A stretch of DNA of 64,000 nucleotides from Mycolicibacterium arenosum. GTDB lineage: Bacteria; Actinomycetota; Actinomycetes; Mycobacteriales; Mycobacteriaceae. Below the pieces are notes generated by a model. The model was not told the origin of the DNA, made no database searches, and worked only from the letters and a program-made list of their open reading frames with translations. The position numbers and the translations under genes are program-made. The DNA is taken from assembly GCF_024320865.1 (NCBI RefSeq), contig NZ_JANDBD010000002.1, positions 434,001 to 498,000 of the forward strand, given 5' to 3'. Below, piece after piece: positions 9,013-17,268 of the stretch (its first letter is position 1; every line of letters starts with the position of its first letter).

Positions 9013-10281
9013 CTATGCGGCGTTGTCCATGACTGCATCGGCCCAGGCGAGATCGTCGGCGAAGACGGTCTCGACGCGGCTGGGGCGCGTGCGGCGCCCC
9101 GGCAGTGGCGGCGCCTTCGAGCGGTAGCGATTTCCGGTGGGCGTGGTGACGTCGGCGGTGTGGGTGCCGTCGCGTTGTCGTGCGGTCACCACCCGCCAGC
9201 CAGGCGACTCCTTGGTGTAGTTGCACGCCTCGCACGCGCCGAGTCCGTTGAGTTCGGAGGTGGGGCCGTCGGCGGCGTGAGGTTGGGCGTGATCGGTGTG
9301 CCGAATAGGCGCGTCGCAATAGGGCGTTCGACAGGTGTCGTCGCGGAAGGCGATGAGCTGCGCGAGGCCCTTCGGGAACAGGCGCGCGCGGGATTCCATG
9401 GCCACCAGCGCGCCCGACGCCGGGTGGCGGTACAGCCGCCGCAGCGTCGCCTTGGACCGCTCGTCGAGAATCGCGTCTCCGGTCAGTTGGCACGCGATCG
9501 CCGCCGGGATCGGCCCGTAGCCGGGAACCCGCGCGGGCGTGGTGTCTCCTGCGAGCAGCGTCTCGTCGGTGATGACGAGGTCGACGGCGATCGGGACCGG
9601 CGCTTCGGCAGGGCGGCCGGTGACCCGTTCGTAGAGCGTGTCGGCCATGACCTGCCCGCGGCCCCTACCGTCGCAGGCGACGTCGGCCTGTCGTTTCAGG
9701 GCGGCGAAGATCCCGACGCCTTTGGGCATGGGCACCAGCGCGGTCACGTAGGCCATGTTGTCCGGTGCCGGCCTGACGCTGACGGTACGCTCGGCTTCCT
9801 TCTTGACGGCCCTGTCGACGAACGCCTGCGGGTCGAGTTCGTAGGCGATTTCCCTGGCCCTGGCTTCGATTCGCTTGTCGCCCAGGCCTTCCAACTCCGT
9901 GGTGTCGGCGCACATCCTCCTGTCCAGTTCGCCGCGGTCCTCGACGGACAGACAGGCGGACTCGCGCACGATGAGCGTCGCCCGCCACTCCGAGAGCGCG
10001 TTGGCCTTGAGAGCGGCCAGGGTGTGCGGCATTTCGAACACGAGGGCTTTGGCGAAGCCGAGGTGCCGGCCTCCACGATTCGGCGAGTCCTTACGTGCCA
10101 GGGCGATCTCACCGGCGATTCCCCTGCCGCGCCGGGATGCGGGGATGCCGGCGGCGATCTCGCGTTCGCACCGCTCCTTTTCGAACTGCACGGCCAGTTC
10201 CGCCTGCTCGGCGGCGGCAGCTGATTTCACCGCCTCGAGCGCGGCCATTCGCGCGATCAGTGCGCGCTCAGAATCGAACAT
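9013..10281 (-). CDS. HNH endonuclease-domain protein, DUF222 (13E12-type) family
   Basis: A 422-residue protein with the N-terminal helical DUF222 domain (MAALEAVKSAAAAEQAELAV) and a C-terminal HNH nuclease motif (CRTPYC, HTDHAQPHA, LNGLGACEACNYTKE near residues 330-370). The ATG at 10281 is preferred to an upstream GTG because the family begins MFDSERAL-like. Such genes occur in many copies in mycobacterial genomes and are often linked to mobile DNA. No terminal repeats are visible here. The substrate is unknown. Confidence 0.85.
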   Translation of the reverse strand: MFDSERALIARMAALEAVKSAAAAEQAELAVQFEKERCEREIAAGIPASRRGRGIAGEIALARKDSPNRGGRHLGFAKALVFEMPHTLAALKANALSEWRATLIVRESACLSVEDRGELDRRMCADTTELEGLGDKRIEARAREIAYELDPQAFVDRAVKKEAERTVSVRPAPDNMAYVTALVPMPKGVGIFAALKRQADVACDGRGRGQVMADTLYERVTGRPAEAPVPIAVDLVITDETLLAGDTTPARVPGYGPIPAAIACQLTGDAILDERSKATLRRLYRHPASGALVAMESRARLFPKGLAQLIAFRDDTCRTPYCDAPIRHTDHAQPHAADGPTSELNGLGACEACNYTKESPGWRVVTARQRDGTHTADVTTPTGNRYRSKAPPLPGRRTRPSRVETVFADDLAWADAVMDNAA

Positions 10282-10330
10282 ATGTGCGATTCTACATCGC
10301 ACGGCCGACAATTTAGTTGCCTGCCGATGG

Positions 10331-10552
10331 TCAGATCGCGGGCTCGTCGCCGGGGGTCAGGCCGCTCGGGAGGTTCGGGCTGAGGCCCATGCCGTCGTGC
10401 GTGGCGATCTGCGACGGAGTCGTCCTGCAGTTGGAGTCCATCGGCGTCTGATCGCCCGAGCAGTACGGCACCAGGTCCTGCGGGTCCGCGCTCGCCGGCG
10501 CGGCGACCGCGACGGCGGCCCCCGTCATCAGCGCGACCAGCAGGGTTCTCAC
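10331..10552 (-). CDS. Small secreted protein
   Basis: 73 residues starting at GTG 10552. A Sec signal (RTLLVALMTGAAVAVAAP) precedes a predicted cleavage at ASA-DP. The mature part is about 50 residues with two cysteines (YCSGD, SNCRT) that could form one disulfide. It is Pro/Gly-rich with no recognised domain. It diverges from ligD 32 bp away. Function unknown. Confidence 0.65.
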   Translation of the reverse strand: MRTLLVALMTGAAVAVAAPASADPQDLVPYCSGDQTPMDSNCRTTPSQIATHDGMGLSPNLPSGLTPGDEPAI

Positions 10553-10584
10553 CGAACCGACGATACGCGCGCGATACTGGCCGG

Positions 10585-12861
10585 GTGGAGCGTTACGACA
10601 GGGTTCGACTGACGAATCCCGACAAAGTGCTCTATCCGGCGACCGGCACGACGAAAGCCGAGATCTTCGAGTACTACGTCGCGATCGCCGAGGCGATGCT
10701 GCCCCACATCGCGGGCCGGCCCGTGACGCGGAAGCGGTGGCCCAACGGCATCGGGGAGATGGAGTTCTTCGAGAAGCAGTTGGCGTCATCGGCACCCGAC
10801 TGGCTGCACCGCGGCACCGTCCACCACAAGTCCGGATCGACGACGTACCCGATCATCGACACCCGCGAGGGTTTGGCGTGGATCGCCCAGCAGGCGGCAC
10901 TCGAAGTGCACGTGCCGCAGTGGCGCTTCGATGATCGAGGTGAACCCGGTCCGGCGACCCGCGTCGTGTTCGACCTCGATCCCGGCGACGACGTCACGTT
11001 CCGCCAACTGTGCGAGGTCGCCAACGAGGTGCGCGACATCATCACCGACATCGGCCTCGCCGTCTTCCCGCTGACCAGTGGCAGCAAGGGTCTGCACCTG
11101 TACGTCCCGCTGGAGTCGCCGATCAGCTCGCGCGGAGCGTCCACGCTCGCGAAACGCATTGCCCAGCAACTCGAGAAGACCATGCCGAAGCAGGTCACCG
11201 CGACGATGACCAAGAGCCTCCGGGCGGGCAAGGTGTTCCTCGACTGGAGCCAGAACAGCGCGGCCAAGACGACGATCGCGCCGTACTCGATGCGCGGTCG
11301 TGCCGAGCCGACGGTGGCCGCACCGCGCACCTGGGACGAGATCGCCGATCCGGGACTGCGCCACCTGCGCTTCGACGAGGTGCTGGAACGTGTTGAGCGC
11401 GAAGGGGATCTGCTCGCCGACCTCGACACCGACGCCCCGGTGGCCGACAAGCTCACCACCTACCGCAGGATGCGGGACCCCGGTAGAACGCCCGAACCGG
11501 TGCCTGCGACGCCCCCGGTGCAGGGCAACAACAACACGTTCGTCATCCAGGAGCATCACGCCCGTCGACTCCACTACGACTTCCGACTCGAGCGCGACGG
11601 TGTGCTGGTGTCGTGGGCGGTGCCGAAGAACCTGCCCGAGACGCCCTCGGTGAACCACCTCGCCGTGCACACCGAGGACCACCCACTTGAGTACGCGACG
11701 TTCGAGGGCGACATCCCGCGAGGGGAGTACGGCGGGGGGAAGGTGATCGTCTGGGATTCGGGCACATACGAGACCGAGAAGTTCCGCGATCCAGGGGTGG
11801 ACGGCGAGAGGAAGATCGACGGCCGCAAAGGCGAGGTGATCGTCACCCTGCACGGGTCGAAGATCGAGGGTCGCTACGCGCTGATCCAGACCGACGGCAA
11901 GAACTGGCTGGCGCACCGGATGAAGGAGCAGCGCACGTTCGACGCCAAGGACATGGCGCCGATGCTGGCCACCCACGGCTCGGTGGAGAAGCTGACATCG
12001 ACGGTGTGGGCGTTCGAGGGCAAGTGGGACGGCTACCGCCTGCTGGTCGACGCCGACCACGGCGAGTTGACGCTGACGTCACGCAGCGGTCGTGACGTCA
12101 CCCGAGAGTTCCCCCAATTGCGATCGCTGGCAGCCGATCTCGCTGATCACCACGTGGTGCTCGACGGGGAGGTGGTAGCGCTCGACTCCTCGGGAGTGCC
12201 GAGCTTCCAGGCGATCCAGCACCGCAACGCCGACAGCAACATCGAGTTCTGGGCGTTCGACGTCCTGGCACTGGACGGCCGCTCGCTGCTGCGGGCCAAG
12301 TATCGGGACCGACGTCGAATCCTGGAGATGCTGTCCGACGGCGGAGTGCCGATCGTGCCGGAACAACTCCCCGGAACCGGGCCCGAGGCGCTCGAGTACG
12401 CGCAGTCGAAGCGGTGGGAGGGCGTGATCGCCAAGAAGTGGGATTCCACCTATCAGCCCGGCCGGCGTTCGCACTCGTGGATCAAGGACAAGCTCTGGCG
12501 CACACAGGAAGTCGTCATCGGCGGCTGGCGCGCTGGGGAGGGCGGGCGCACCAGCGGGATCGGGGCGCTGCTCGTCGGAGTGCCAGGGGACGGCGGTCTC
12601 GACTTCGCGGGCCGCGTCGGCACCGGGTTCACCGAGAAGGATCTGGCCGCGCTGAAGAAGACGCTGGCTCCGCTCCACACCGACGAATCCCCCTTCGCCG
12701 CAAGGTTGACCGGTCCGGACGCCAAGGGCGTGACGTTCGTGCGCCCCGAACTGGTGGGGGAGGTGCGCTTCAGCGAACGCACCTCCGACGGCAGACTGCG
12801 GCAGCCGAGTTGGCGAGGCCTGCGTCCGGATAAGTCGCCGGACGAGGTGGTGTGGGAGTAG
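10585..12861 (+). CDS. ligD: Multifunctional ATP-dependent DNA ligase D (NHEJ)
   Basis: 758 residues, close to the mycobacterial LigD length. Three domains follow in order. The primase-like polymerase (1 to about 290) has metal-binding Asp130/Asp132 in VVFDLDPGDD. The 3'-phosphoesterase (about 310-450) has QEHHARRLHYDFRLE. The ATP-dependent ligase carries the nucleotidyl Lys480 in EGKWDGYRLL. It seals double-strand breaks together with Ku. Ku is not in the window but may lie to the left, as in related genomes. The start is GTG 10585. UvrD1, a Ku-stimulated helicase in mycobacteria, is encoded further along the same block. Confidence 0.97.
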   Translation: MERYDRVRLTNPDKVLYPATGTTKAEIFEYYVAIAEAMLPHIAGRPVTRKRWPNGIGEMEFFEKQLASSAPDWLHRGTVHHKSGSTTYPIIDTREGLAWIAQQAALEVHVPQWRFDDRGEPGPATRVVFDLDPGDDVTFRQLCEVANEVRDIITDIGLAVFPLTSGSKGLHLYVPLESPISSRGASTLAKRIAQQLEKTMPKQVTATMTKSLRAGKVFLDWSQNSAAKTTIAPYSMRGRAEPTVAAPRTWDEIADPGLRHLRFDEVLERVEREGDLLADLDTDAPVADKLTTYRRMRDPGRTPEPVPATPPVQGNNNTFVIQEHHARRLHYDFRLERDGVLVSWAVPKNLPETPSVNHLAVHTEDHPLEYATFEGDIPRGEYGGGKVIVWDSGTYETEKFRDPGVDGERKIDGRKGEVIVTLHGSKIEGRYALIQTDGKNWLAHRMKEQRTFDAKDMAPMLATHGSVEKLTSTVWAFEGKWDGYRLLVDADHGELTLTSRSGRDVTREFPQLRSLAADLADHHVVLDGEVVALDSSGVPSFQAIQHRNADSNIEFWAFDVLALDGRSLLRAKYRDRRRILEMLSDGGVPIVPEQLPGTGPEALEYAQSKRWEGVIAKKWDSTYQPGRRSHSWIKDKLWRTQEVVIGGWRAGEGGRTSGIGALLVGVPGDGGLDFAGRVGTGFTEKDLAALKKTLAPLHTDESPFAARLTGPDAKGVTFVRPELVGEVRFSERTSDGRLRQPSWRGLRPDKSPDEVVWE

Positions 12862-12881
12862 TGCTGTAGACGCGAGCGGTT

Positions 12882-12898
12882 CTATCACAGCGTGCTAG
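12882..12898. promoter_or_regulatory. TetR operator site A (distal, imperfect)
   Basis: CTATCACAGCGTGCTAG matches 14 of 17 positions of site B 30 bp downstream, centre to centre. It is placed upstream of the SpoIIM-like gene. Confidence 0.7.
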
Positions 12899-12911
12899 TG
12901 TGGACTCCTCG

Positions 12912-12928
12912 CTAGTACAGCGTACTAG
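12912..12928. promoter_or_regulatory. TetR operator site B (perfect dyad CTAGTAC-AGC-GTACTAG)
   Basis: A perfect 7-bp dyad (8 bp if the flanking G/C are counted, 12911-12929) with an AGC centre, identical to site D at 14564-14580. It lies 34 bp upstream of the SpoIIM-like start. It is the likely binding site of the TetR protein at 13905-14507. Confidence 0.8.
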
Positions 12929-12961
12929 CGTCAGTCCCCCGAACGACAAGGCGCAGCAGTT

Positions 12962-13612
12962 GTGACTTCACCCTCCGAGACGACGTCGAGTCCGTCCGCG
13001 TGGCGGCCACTAGGCCCGGTGCGCGCGAACGCCCGCGCCTACGTGGTGATGAACGCGGGCGCCTACGGCCTGTTCCTGGCCGGTTTCGTTGTCGGAATGC
13101 TGTTCCCGCAGCTCAGCCGAACGCAGCACACACAGTTGGTCGAGGACGGCACGGCTGATCTCGTTCAGTCGCTGATCAACGAACCCTGGCTCTTCGCGTT
13201 GACCATTCTCGCGGTGAACACGGTGAAGATGGGCGCACTGACGATCGTGGTGCCGTCGATGGTCGTGCCCTTCGCCGGCATCCCACTGTTCGCATACTGG
13301 GCGTTCACGACAGGACTGACTCTCGTCCCTGCGAGTGACATCGGCTGGGTGGCTCTGATCCCGCACTCCCTCACGCTGATCGTCGAGTTCCAGGCCTACA
13401 TCCTTCTCCTGCTGGGTGCGTTGCTGCTCGGTAGGTGCTGGCTATGGCCGCAGAGCATGGGAGCTCGGAATCGACGGGAGGGCTACCTTCGAGGACTGCG
13501 ACAACTCGGCTGGCTCGCCTTGTCTGCTCTCGTCCTGCTCGTCGCGGGAGCGGTGTACGAGGCCTTCTCGCTGAGATACCTCGTTCATCCGCTTGCTCAG
13601 TGGCTGTTGTGA
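12962..13612 (+). CDS. SpoIIM (DUF95)-like integral membrane protein
   Basis: 216 residues with about five transmembrane segments. The order of spans and the segment IPHSLTLIVEFQAYILLLLG resemble the PHG-x-E-x-P-A core of the stage II sporulation protein M family, here in a non-sporulating organism. Start GTG 12962. It is preceded by two TetR operators and overlaps a decayed beta-lactamase reading frame by four bases (GTGA). The family may affect the membrane or envelope. Its role here is unknown. Confidence 0.65.
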   Translation: MTSPSETTSSPSAWRPLGPVRANARAYVVMNAGAYGLFLAGFVVGMLFPQLSRTQHTQLVEDGTADLVQSLINEPWLFALTILAVNTVKMGALTIVVPSMVVPFAGIPLFAYWAFTTGLTLVPASDIGWVALIPHSLTLIVEFQAYILLLLGALLLGRCWLWPQSMGARNRREGYLRGLRQLGWLALSALVLLVAGAVYEAFSLRYLVHPLAQWLL

Positions 13613-13897
13613 TTACGTTGCGCACCTTGATAACCAGGCTGAGCGCGTGCCTGATGATCTCGATTGTCGCGGCTGGGTGCAGCGGTCCCGTGCACGAGGT
13701 TCGGCAAGTCGACCCCGTCGGATCCGTCGGCGCTGTTCGACAAGACCGGTTCCACCAACGGTTTCGGTTCCTACGTCGCCTACCTCCCCCGAGAACGACT
13801 CGCCGTGATTCTGCTGGCCAACAAGAACTACCCGAACGCCGCACGCGTCGATGCTGCGTATCGGATTCTGAAAAGCGTTGGCCACGTGGTGGAATGA
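13609..13897 (+). pseudogene. Class C beta-lactamase remnant with large internal deletion
   Basis: A frame opening at GTG 13609 gives a lipoprotein-type signal (ACLMISIVAAGCSGPVH). Around 13700 this frame loses meaning. A different frame, through 13897, then gives the C-terminus of an AmpC-type serine beta-lactamase, including the KTG box in LFDKTGSTNGFGSYVAYLP and the ending VILLANKNYPNAARVDAAY. The normal enzyme has about 380 residues. Only some 35 N-terminal and 65 C-terminal codons remain, out of frame, with the SxxK and YxN boxes gone. I read it as an internal deletion. Confidence 0.8.
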
Positions 13898-13904
13898 CCA
13901 CTGT

Positions 13905-14507
13905 TCACGTTCTGCGCTTTAGGACGCTGTCAGCGGCAGTGCGGAGCGTATGAGCCTCGTAGGCAAGCCGTTCACGGTCACCTGGGAGGGCACGCTCGAA
14001 TGAGAGTCCATTAACCACGGTGTTCAGGAACCTCGCCTGCACATCGATAGCGCCGGACGCGAGCGCTCCCTCGTCGCGCAAGGTGCCGAGCCAACGCGCG
14101 ATGTAGTCCACGTTAAGGCGTTCGAGCGCGAGAAAGGCATGGGTGGCATCCGCGGACGGTGGCGATGCGACGTACGCGTCGTGTAGGGCGCGCCAGTGCT
14201 CGCGTGCCCGCTCGCCCGTACCCACCTGTGACAGCAGCAAGTGCAGGCAGGCCACGAGACGGTCGCCGGGGTCGCTGGAGGTGTCTTGCATCGGGTCGTC
14301 GGGGATGTCGAGGTCGTAGAGTCCGGCGATCACGGTGTCGATCAGTGCCTGCTGAGTCGGGAAGAAGTGGCGCAGCGAGCCGGCACTGACCCCGGCGCGC
14401 GCGGCGACGGCGCGCACACTCAGCCGGGAGGTCGGATCCTCGCCGAGCATGGTCGCCGCGGCGATCAGGATCTTGTCTCGCGTGCTGTGCTTCGTCGGCT
14501 CGCTCAT
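13905..14507 (-). CDS. TetR-family transcriptional regulator
   Basis: 200 residues. The N-terminal helix-turn-helix reads RDKILIAAATMLGED, then LSVRAVAARAGVSAGSLRHFF. The C-terminal domain is all-helical and ligand-binding. The ATG start at 14507 faces the divergent operon beginning at 14614. Two operators lie between them, and two more control the SpoIIM-like gene. It therefore probably represses itself and both flanking membrane-protein units. No inducer can be inferred. Confidence 0.93.
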   Translation of the reverse strand: MSEPTKHSTRDKILIAAATMLGEDPTSRLSVRAVAARAGVSAGSLRHFFPTQQALIDTVIAGLYDLDIPDDPMQDTSSDPGDRLVACLHLLLSQVGTGERAREHWRALHDAYVASPPSADATHAFLALERLNVDYIARWLGTLRDEGALASGAIDVQARFLNTVVNGLSFERALPGDRERLAYEAHTLRTAADSVLKRRT

Positions 14508-14531
14508 CGGTTGGCCACCTCCCCGTCCGTT

Positions 14532-14548
14532 CTAGCACACTGTGCTAC
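14532..14548. promoter_or_regulatory. TetR operator site C (CTAGCAC-ACT-GTGCTAC)
   Basis: A near-perfect dyad 25 bp upstream of the TetR start, same length and geometry as sites B and D, centred 32 bp from site D. Confidence 0.75.
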
Positions 14549-14563
14549 CTTCGAGTCTCGGAA

Positions 14564-14580
14564 CTAGTACAGCGTACTAG
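14564..14580. promoter_or_regulatory. TetR operator site D (CTAGTAC-AGC-GTACTAG)
   Basis: Identical over 17 bp to site B at 12912-12928. It lies 34 bp upstream of the PH-like gene ATG at 14614, the same distance as site B from its gene. Confidence 0.8.
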
Positions 14581-14613
14581 AACGTATTGGATGCAGCACG
14601 AAGGAGATTTCGC

Positions 14614-14976
14614 ATGAGTGCCAACCGAGTCACCGTGACCGCAGACCACCTCGTGGTCGAGCCGACGGGGTTCACCAAGGTCTGGTCGTTGACACGGCGT
14701 CTGCAGTTCCCACTCGAGCGGGTGCGAGGAGCAACCTTCGACCCCGGCGTGCGAGAGGAGCCGAAGGGGTGGCGAGGTCCCGGCCTCGGATTGCCCGGCA
14801 AGCTCGCCGGCACGTTCCACGCAGCCGGAAGGAAGCAGTTCTGGAACGTCTCCGGATACGACCGCGCGATCGTCATCACGCTCGATGACGCCGAACGCTT
14901 CGACCGACTGGTCCTGACCGTCGACGACCCGAACGACGTCGTCGAAGCCATCAACGGAGCCGTCGGCGCGCGCTGA
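14614..14976 (+). CDS. PH-domain-like protein of unknown function
   Basis: 120 residues. Beta-rich with one C-terminal helix (DPNDVVEAINGAV), similar in outline to bacterial PH-like domains: VTADHLVVEPTGFTKVWSL, then FPLERVRGATFD. ATG 14614 has AAGGAG at 14601-14606. First gene of the TetR-controlled rightward unit, followed 20 bp later by a CPBP protease. No catalytic motif was seen. A membrane-proximal or adaptor role is a guess. Confidence 0.7.
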   Translation: MSANRVTVTADHLVVEPTGFTKVWSLTRRLQFPLERVRGATFDPGVREEPKGWRGPGLGLPGKLAGTFHAAGRKQFWNVSGYDRAIVITLDDAERFDRLVLTVDDPNDVVEAINGAVGAR

Positions 14977-14996
14977 TCTTGGCGAAGGAACAGACG

Positions 14997-15713
14997 ATGA
15001 ACACCATGACCCGGTGCTGGATCTTGCAGGGCGATGATCCAGCACCGACCCCGCCGGTCCCGGCCGGCGTCGAGTATCACCGCGTGTACGCGGAAGCGCG
15101 TCGTGGCATCCTGCGTGGCATCGCGGCCATCGCACTGCTGGTGATCGGACCCCTGGTACTGATCGCGGTCGCGTTGGTTGCTCTAAATGAAACCGGCAGC
15201 GTTCCGTGGGCGACTGCGGATCTCGTGGCGTTCTTCGTCATCGGCATGGTGCTTACCCCACTTGCGGCAGCGGGCGAAGAATACGGATTCCGCGGCTTCA
15301 TGTTTCGCGTACTCGGTAGCTGGACGCGGGAGGCGCGGTCCGGTGCGATCCTGGGCATCGTCGTGACGACGGTGCTGTTCTCGCTCGCACACGGCACGCT
15401 CGATCCGTTCCTGCTGACGTCGTACCTGGTGCTGTTCTCGTCGATGGCGATCGTCACCTGGCGCACCGGCGGCCTCGAGGTCGCGGTCGTCCTCCACGGT
15501 GTCTACAACGTGGCGTTCCTCGTGCTCTCCACGACCCTGCACATCGACATCGGCGCGCAGTTGGCGAATCGAGGTGACGCGGTCGGCTCGATGGCGAACC
15601 TGGTGCCCAGCGCCGCGTTGATGCTCATCACCGCGACCGTGTGGTGGATGACTCGCGGGAGTGGGCCTGCGCGCACGCCTGCGGACTGCCCGGCGTCGGG
15701 GTTCGAGCAGTGA
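14997..15713 (+). CDS. CPBP-family intramembrane metalloprotease
   Basis: 238 residues, multi-span. The three CPBP (CAAX protease/Rce1-like) motifs are present: EEYGFR near residue 90, FSLAHG near 130, and HGVYNV near 168, which together bind zinc in the membrane. The ATG at 14997 has GAAGGA upstream and replaces a longer TTG-initiated reading. The gene is second in the TetR-controlled unit and overlaps the next by four bases. The substrate is unknown. CPBP proteins often process peptides or give immunity to them. Confidence 0.88.
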   Translation: MNTMTRCWILQGDDPAPTPPVPAGVEYHRVYAEARRGILRGIAAIALLVIGPLVLIAVALVALNETGSVPWATADLVAFFVIGMVLTPLAAAGEEYGFRGFMFRVLGSWTREARSGAILGIVVTTVLFSLAHGTLDPFLLTSYLVLFSSMAIVTWRTGGLEVAVVLHGVYNVAFLVLSTTLHIDIGAQLANRGDAVGSMANLVPSAALMLITATVWWMTRGSGPARTPADCPASGFEQ

Positions 15714-16363
15714 GCCCGCGCTGGAACGAACGTCGGCTCGCCAAGCGTGTGAAGCCCGGTGACGGGCGCCCGCTGAAGCCCTTCCGTTGGTGGCAGCTGA
15801 CGCGACGTTCGGTCATGTCGATCGCGCTCCCGGTTGACGGCCGACAGATCGTGCACACGATCGAGGTGAAGCACGGTGGCGACGTTGACACAGGCGTCGT
15901 CAAGGCGGGGCTCTACCTCGACGGGCAGCTCAGGGCGCAGTCGAAGGTGCCCGCTCGATTCCCCGTCACGCACGGCCATATCGAGGTCCGCACCAGCCAG
16001 GTAGGACTACGACGTTGTCACTTCGTTGCCCACGACGGCACCGAGCGGCGTCTCGTGCCCGATCCGAAGTCCGCTGAGGGGCGACGCATGCGTTTCGCAC
16101 ATGCGCATCCCCTCGCGAGTGGATTCATCAGTGCGGTCTCGGTGCTGCTGCTGCTCATCGGCGTAGGGCTCAACCTGCTGCAGGCCGCAGAGCCGATCTC
16201 CGAGATTCCCTTCATTGCAAGCACATTCGGCACCTTCGAATCGCCCTTGCATCTTCCGTTGTGGCTCAACCTCGCATTGGGAATCGGCGCGGTAGTCGGG
16301 GCGATGGAGCGGGCAATGCACATGCGCCACCACTGGCTACTCGATGGAGGTGCCGGCACCTGA
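15710..16363 (+). CDS. Membrane protein of unknown function, TetR-controlled unit
   Basis: 217 residues. The GTG at 15710 overlaps the CPBP stop (GTGA), which decides the start. The first 130 residues are soluble and basic (RWNERRLAKRVKPGD, RFPVTHGHIEVRTSQVG), suggesting a beta domain. Two transmembrane helices follow (ISAVSVLLLLIGVGLNLLQA and LWLNLALGIGAVVGAM). No family is recognised. Coupling to the protease suggests a partner or substrate. Confidence 0.75.
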   Translation: MSPRWNERRLAKRVKPGDGRPLKPFRWWQLTRRSVMSIALPVDGRQIVHTIEVKHGGDVDTGVVKAGLYLDGQLRAQSKVPARFPVTHGHIEVRTSQVGLRRCHFVAHDGTERRLVPDPKSAEGRRMRFAHAHPLASGFISAVSVLLLLIGVGLNLLQAAEPISEIPFIASTFGTFESPLHLPLWLNLALGIGAVVGAMERAMHMRHHWLLDGGAGT

Positions 16364-16387
16364 CACCCGCAGACAACCCGCTGGACG

Positions 16388-17107
16388 TCAGCAGGCGGTG
16401 CCGCGATCCACCGACAGCACCGCACCGGTGACTGACGCCGCCGCGTCCGAGGCCAGGTAGGCGATGGCGTCGGCAACGTCCTTGGGCGGCATGAATCCGT
16501 ATCGGGCACCGGCGGTCTCCATGAGCAACTCCCAGTCGAGGTCGGTGTCCGGATGCTCGGCCGCCGCCTTGACCGGCAGGTCCGTCTCGACACCGCCGGG
16601 GCAGACGGTGTTGACGCGGATGCCGTCGGCGGCCAACTCGAGCGCCAGGGACTTCATGAGCAGGATGACACCGCCCTTCGAAGCGCAGTACGCGGCCTGG
16701 TAGGGCTGGGCCCGGAGGCCGGCGATGGAGGCGACGGTGACGATGTTGCCCTTGCTGGCGCGCAGGTGCGGCAGCGCGGCACGGCAGATCAACATGGGAC
16801 CGGTCAGATTCACGCCGATGTGCCGCTGCCAGGTGGCGACGTCGAGGTCACCGAACTTGCGGAACTGGTCGATTCCGGCGACGTTGACCACGATGTCGAG
16901 CCCGCCGAGGCGCTCCGTCGCGGTGGTCATGGCGGCGTCGACCGAGATTGTGTCGCCGACGTCGCAGGCCACGTCGCCGTCACCGGGGTTCAGGTCCAGG
17001 CCGATCACCGAGGCGCCCTCGGCGTCGAGCAGTTCGACCGTCGCGCGACCCACTCCGCCGGCCGCTCCCGTCACAACCGCCCGTTTACCGATGAACCGTC
17101 CACTCAC
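16388..17107 (-). CDS. Short-chain dehydrogenase/reductase
   Basis: 239 residues with the classical SDR pattern: TGAAGGVGRA cofactor loop at 13-22, NVAG, catalytic Ser in TVASIAG, and YCASK (Tyr/Lys near residues 146-150), then CPGGVETDL. The Asp at the end of beta-2 (GLDLN) predicts NAD rather than NADP. Oxidises or reduces an unknown alcohol or ketone. Monocistronic, convergent with the TetR-controlled unit. Confidence 0.88.
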   Translation of the reverse strand: MSGRFIGKRAVVTGAAGGVGRATVELLDAEGASVIGLDLNPGDGDVACDVGDTISVDAAMTTATERLGGLDIVVNVAGIDQFRKFGDLDVATWQRHIGVNLTGPMLICRAALPHLRASKGNIVTVASIAGLRAQPYQAAYCASKGGVILLMKSLALELAADGIRVNTVCPGGVETDLPVKAAAEHPDTDLDWELLMETAGARYGFMPPKDVADAIAYLASDAAASVTGAVLSVDRGTAC

Positions 17108-17268
17108 CGTGCGCTCCTTTCGTCGAGCCCTCCCGTTCTACTCCGGCGTATCCGGCAAGACGACCGAATCGCTCGAAGGCCATGGTGCGACATCGATGTG
17201 GCACCGCCCCCGCGGCCCGTGGCCGGACCGACTTATAGGCTGTGGCCCGTGCACGGAGGACCGAGGGA

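Noticed and set aside
9013..10281. Mobile element or intron endonuclease
   Set aside because: DUF222-HNH proteins are scattered in mycobacteria, and no terminal repeats or target duplication were seen.
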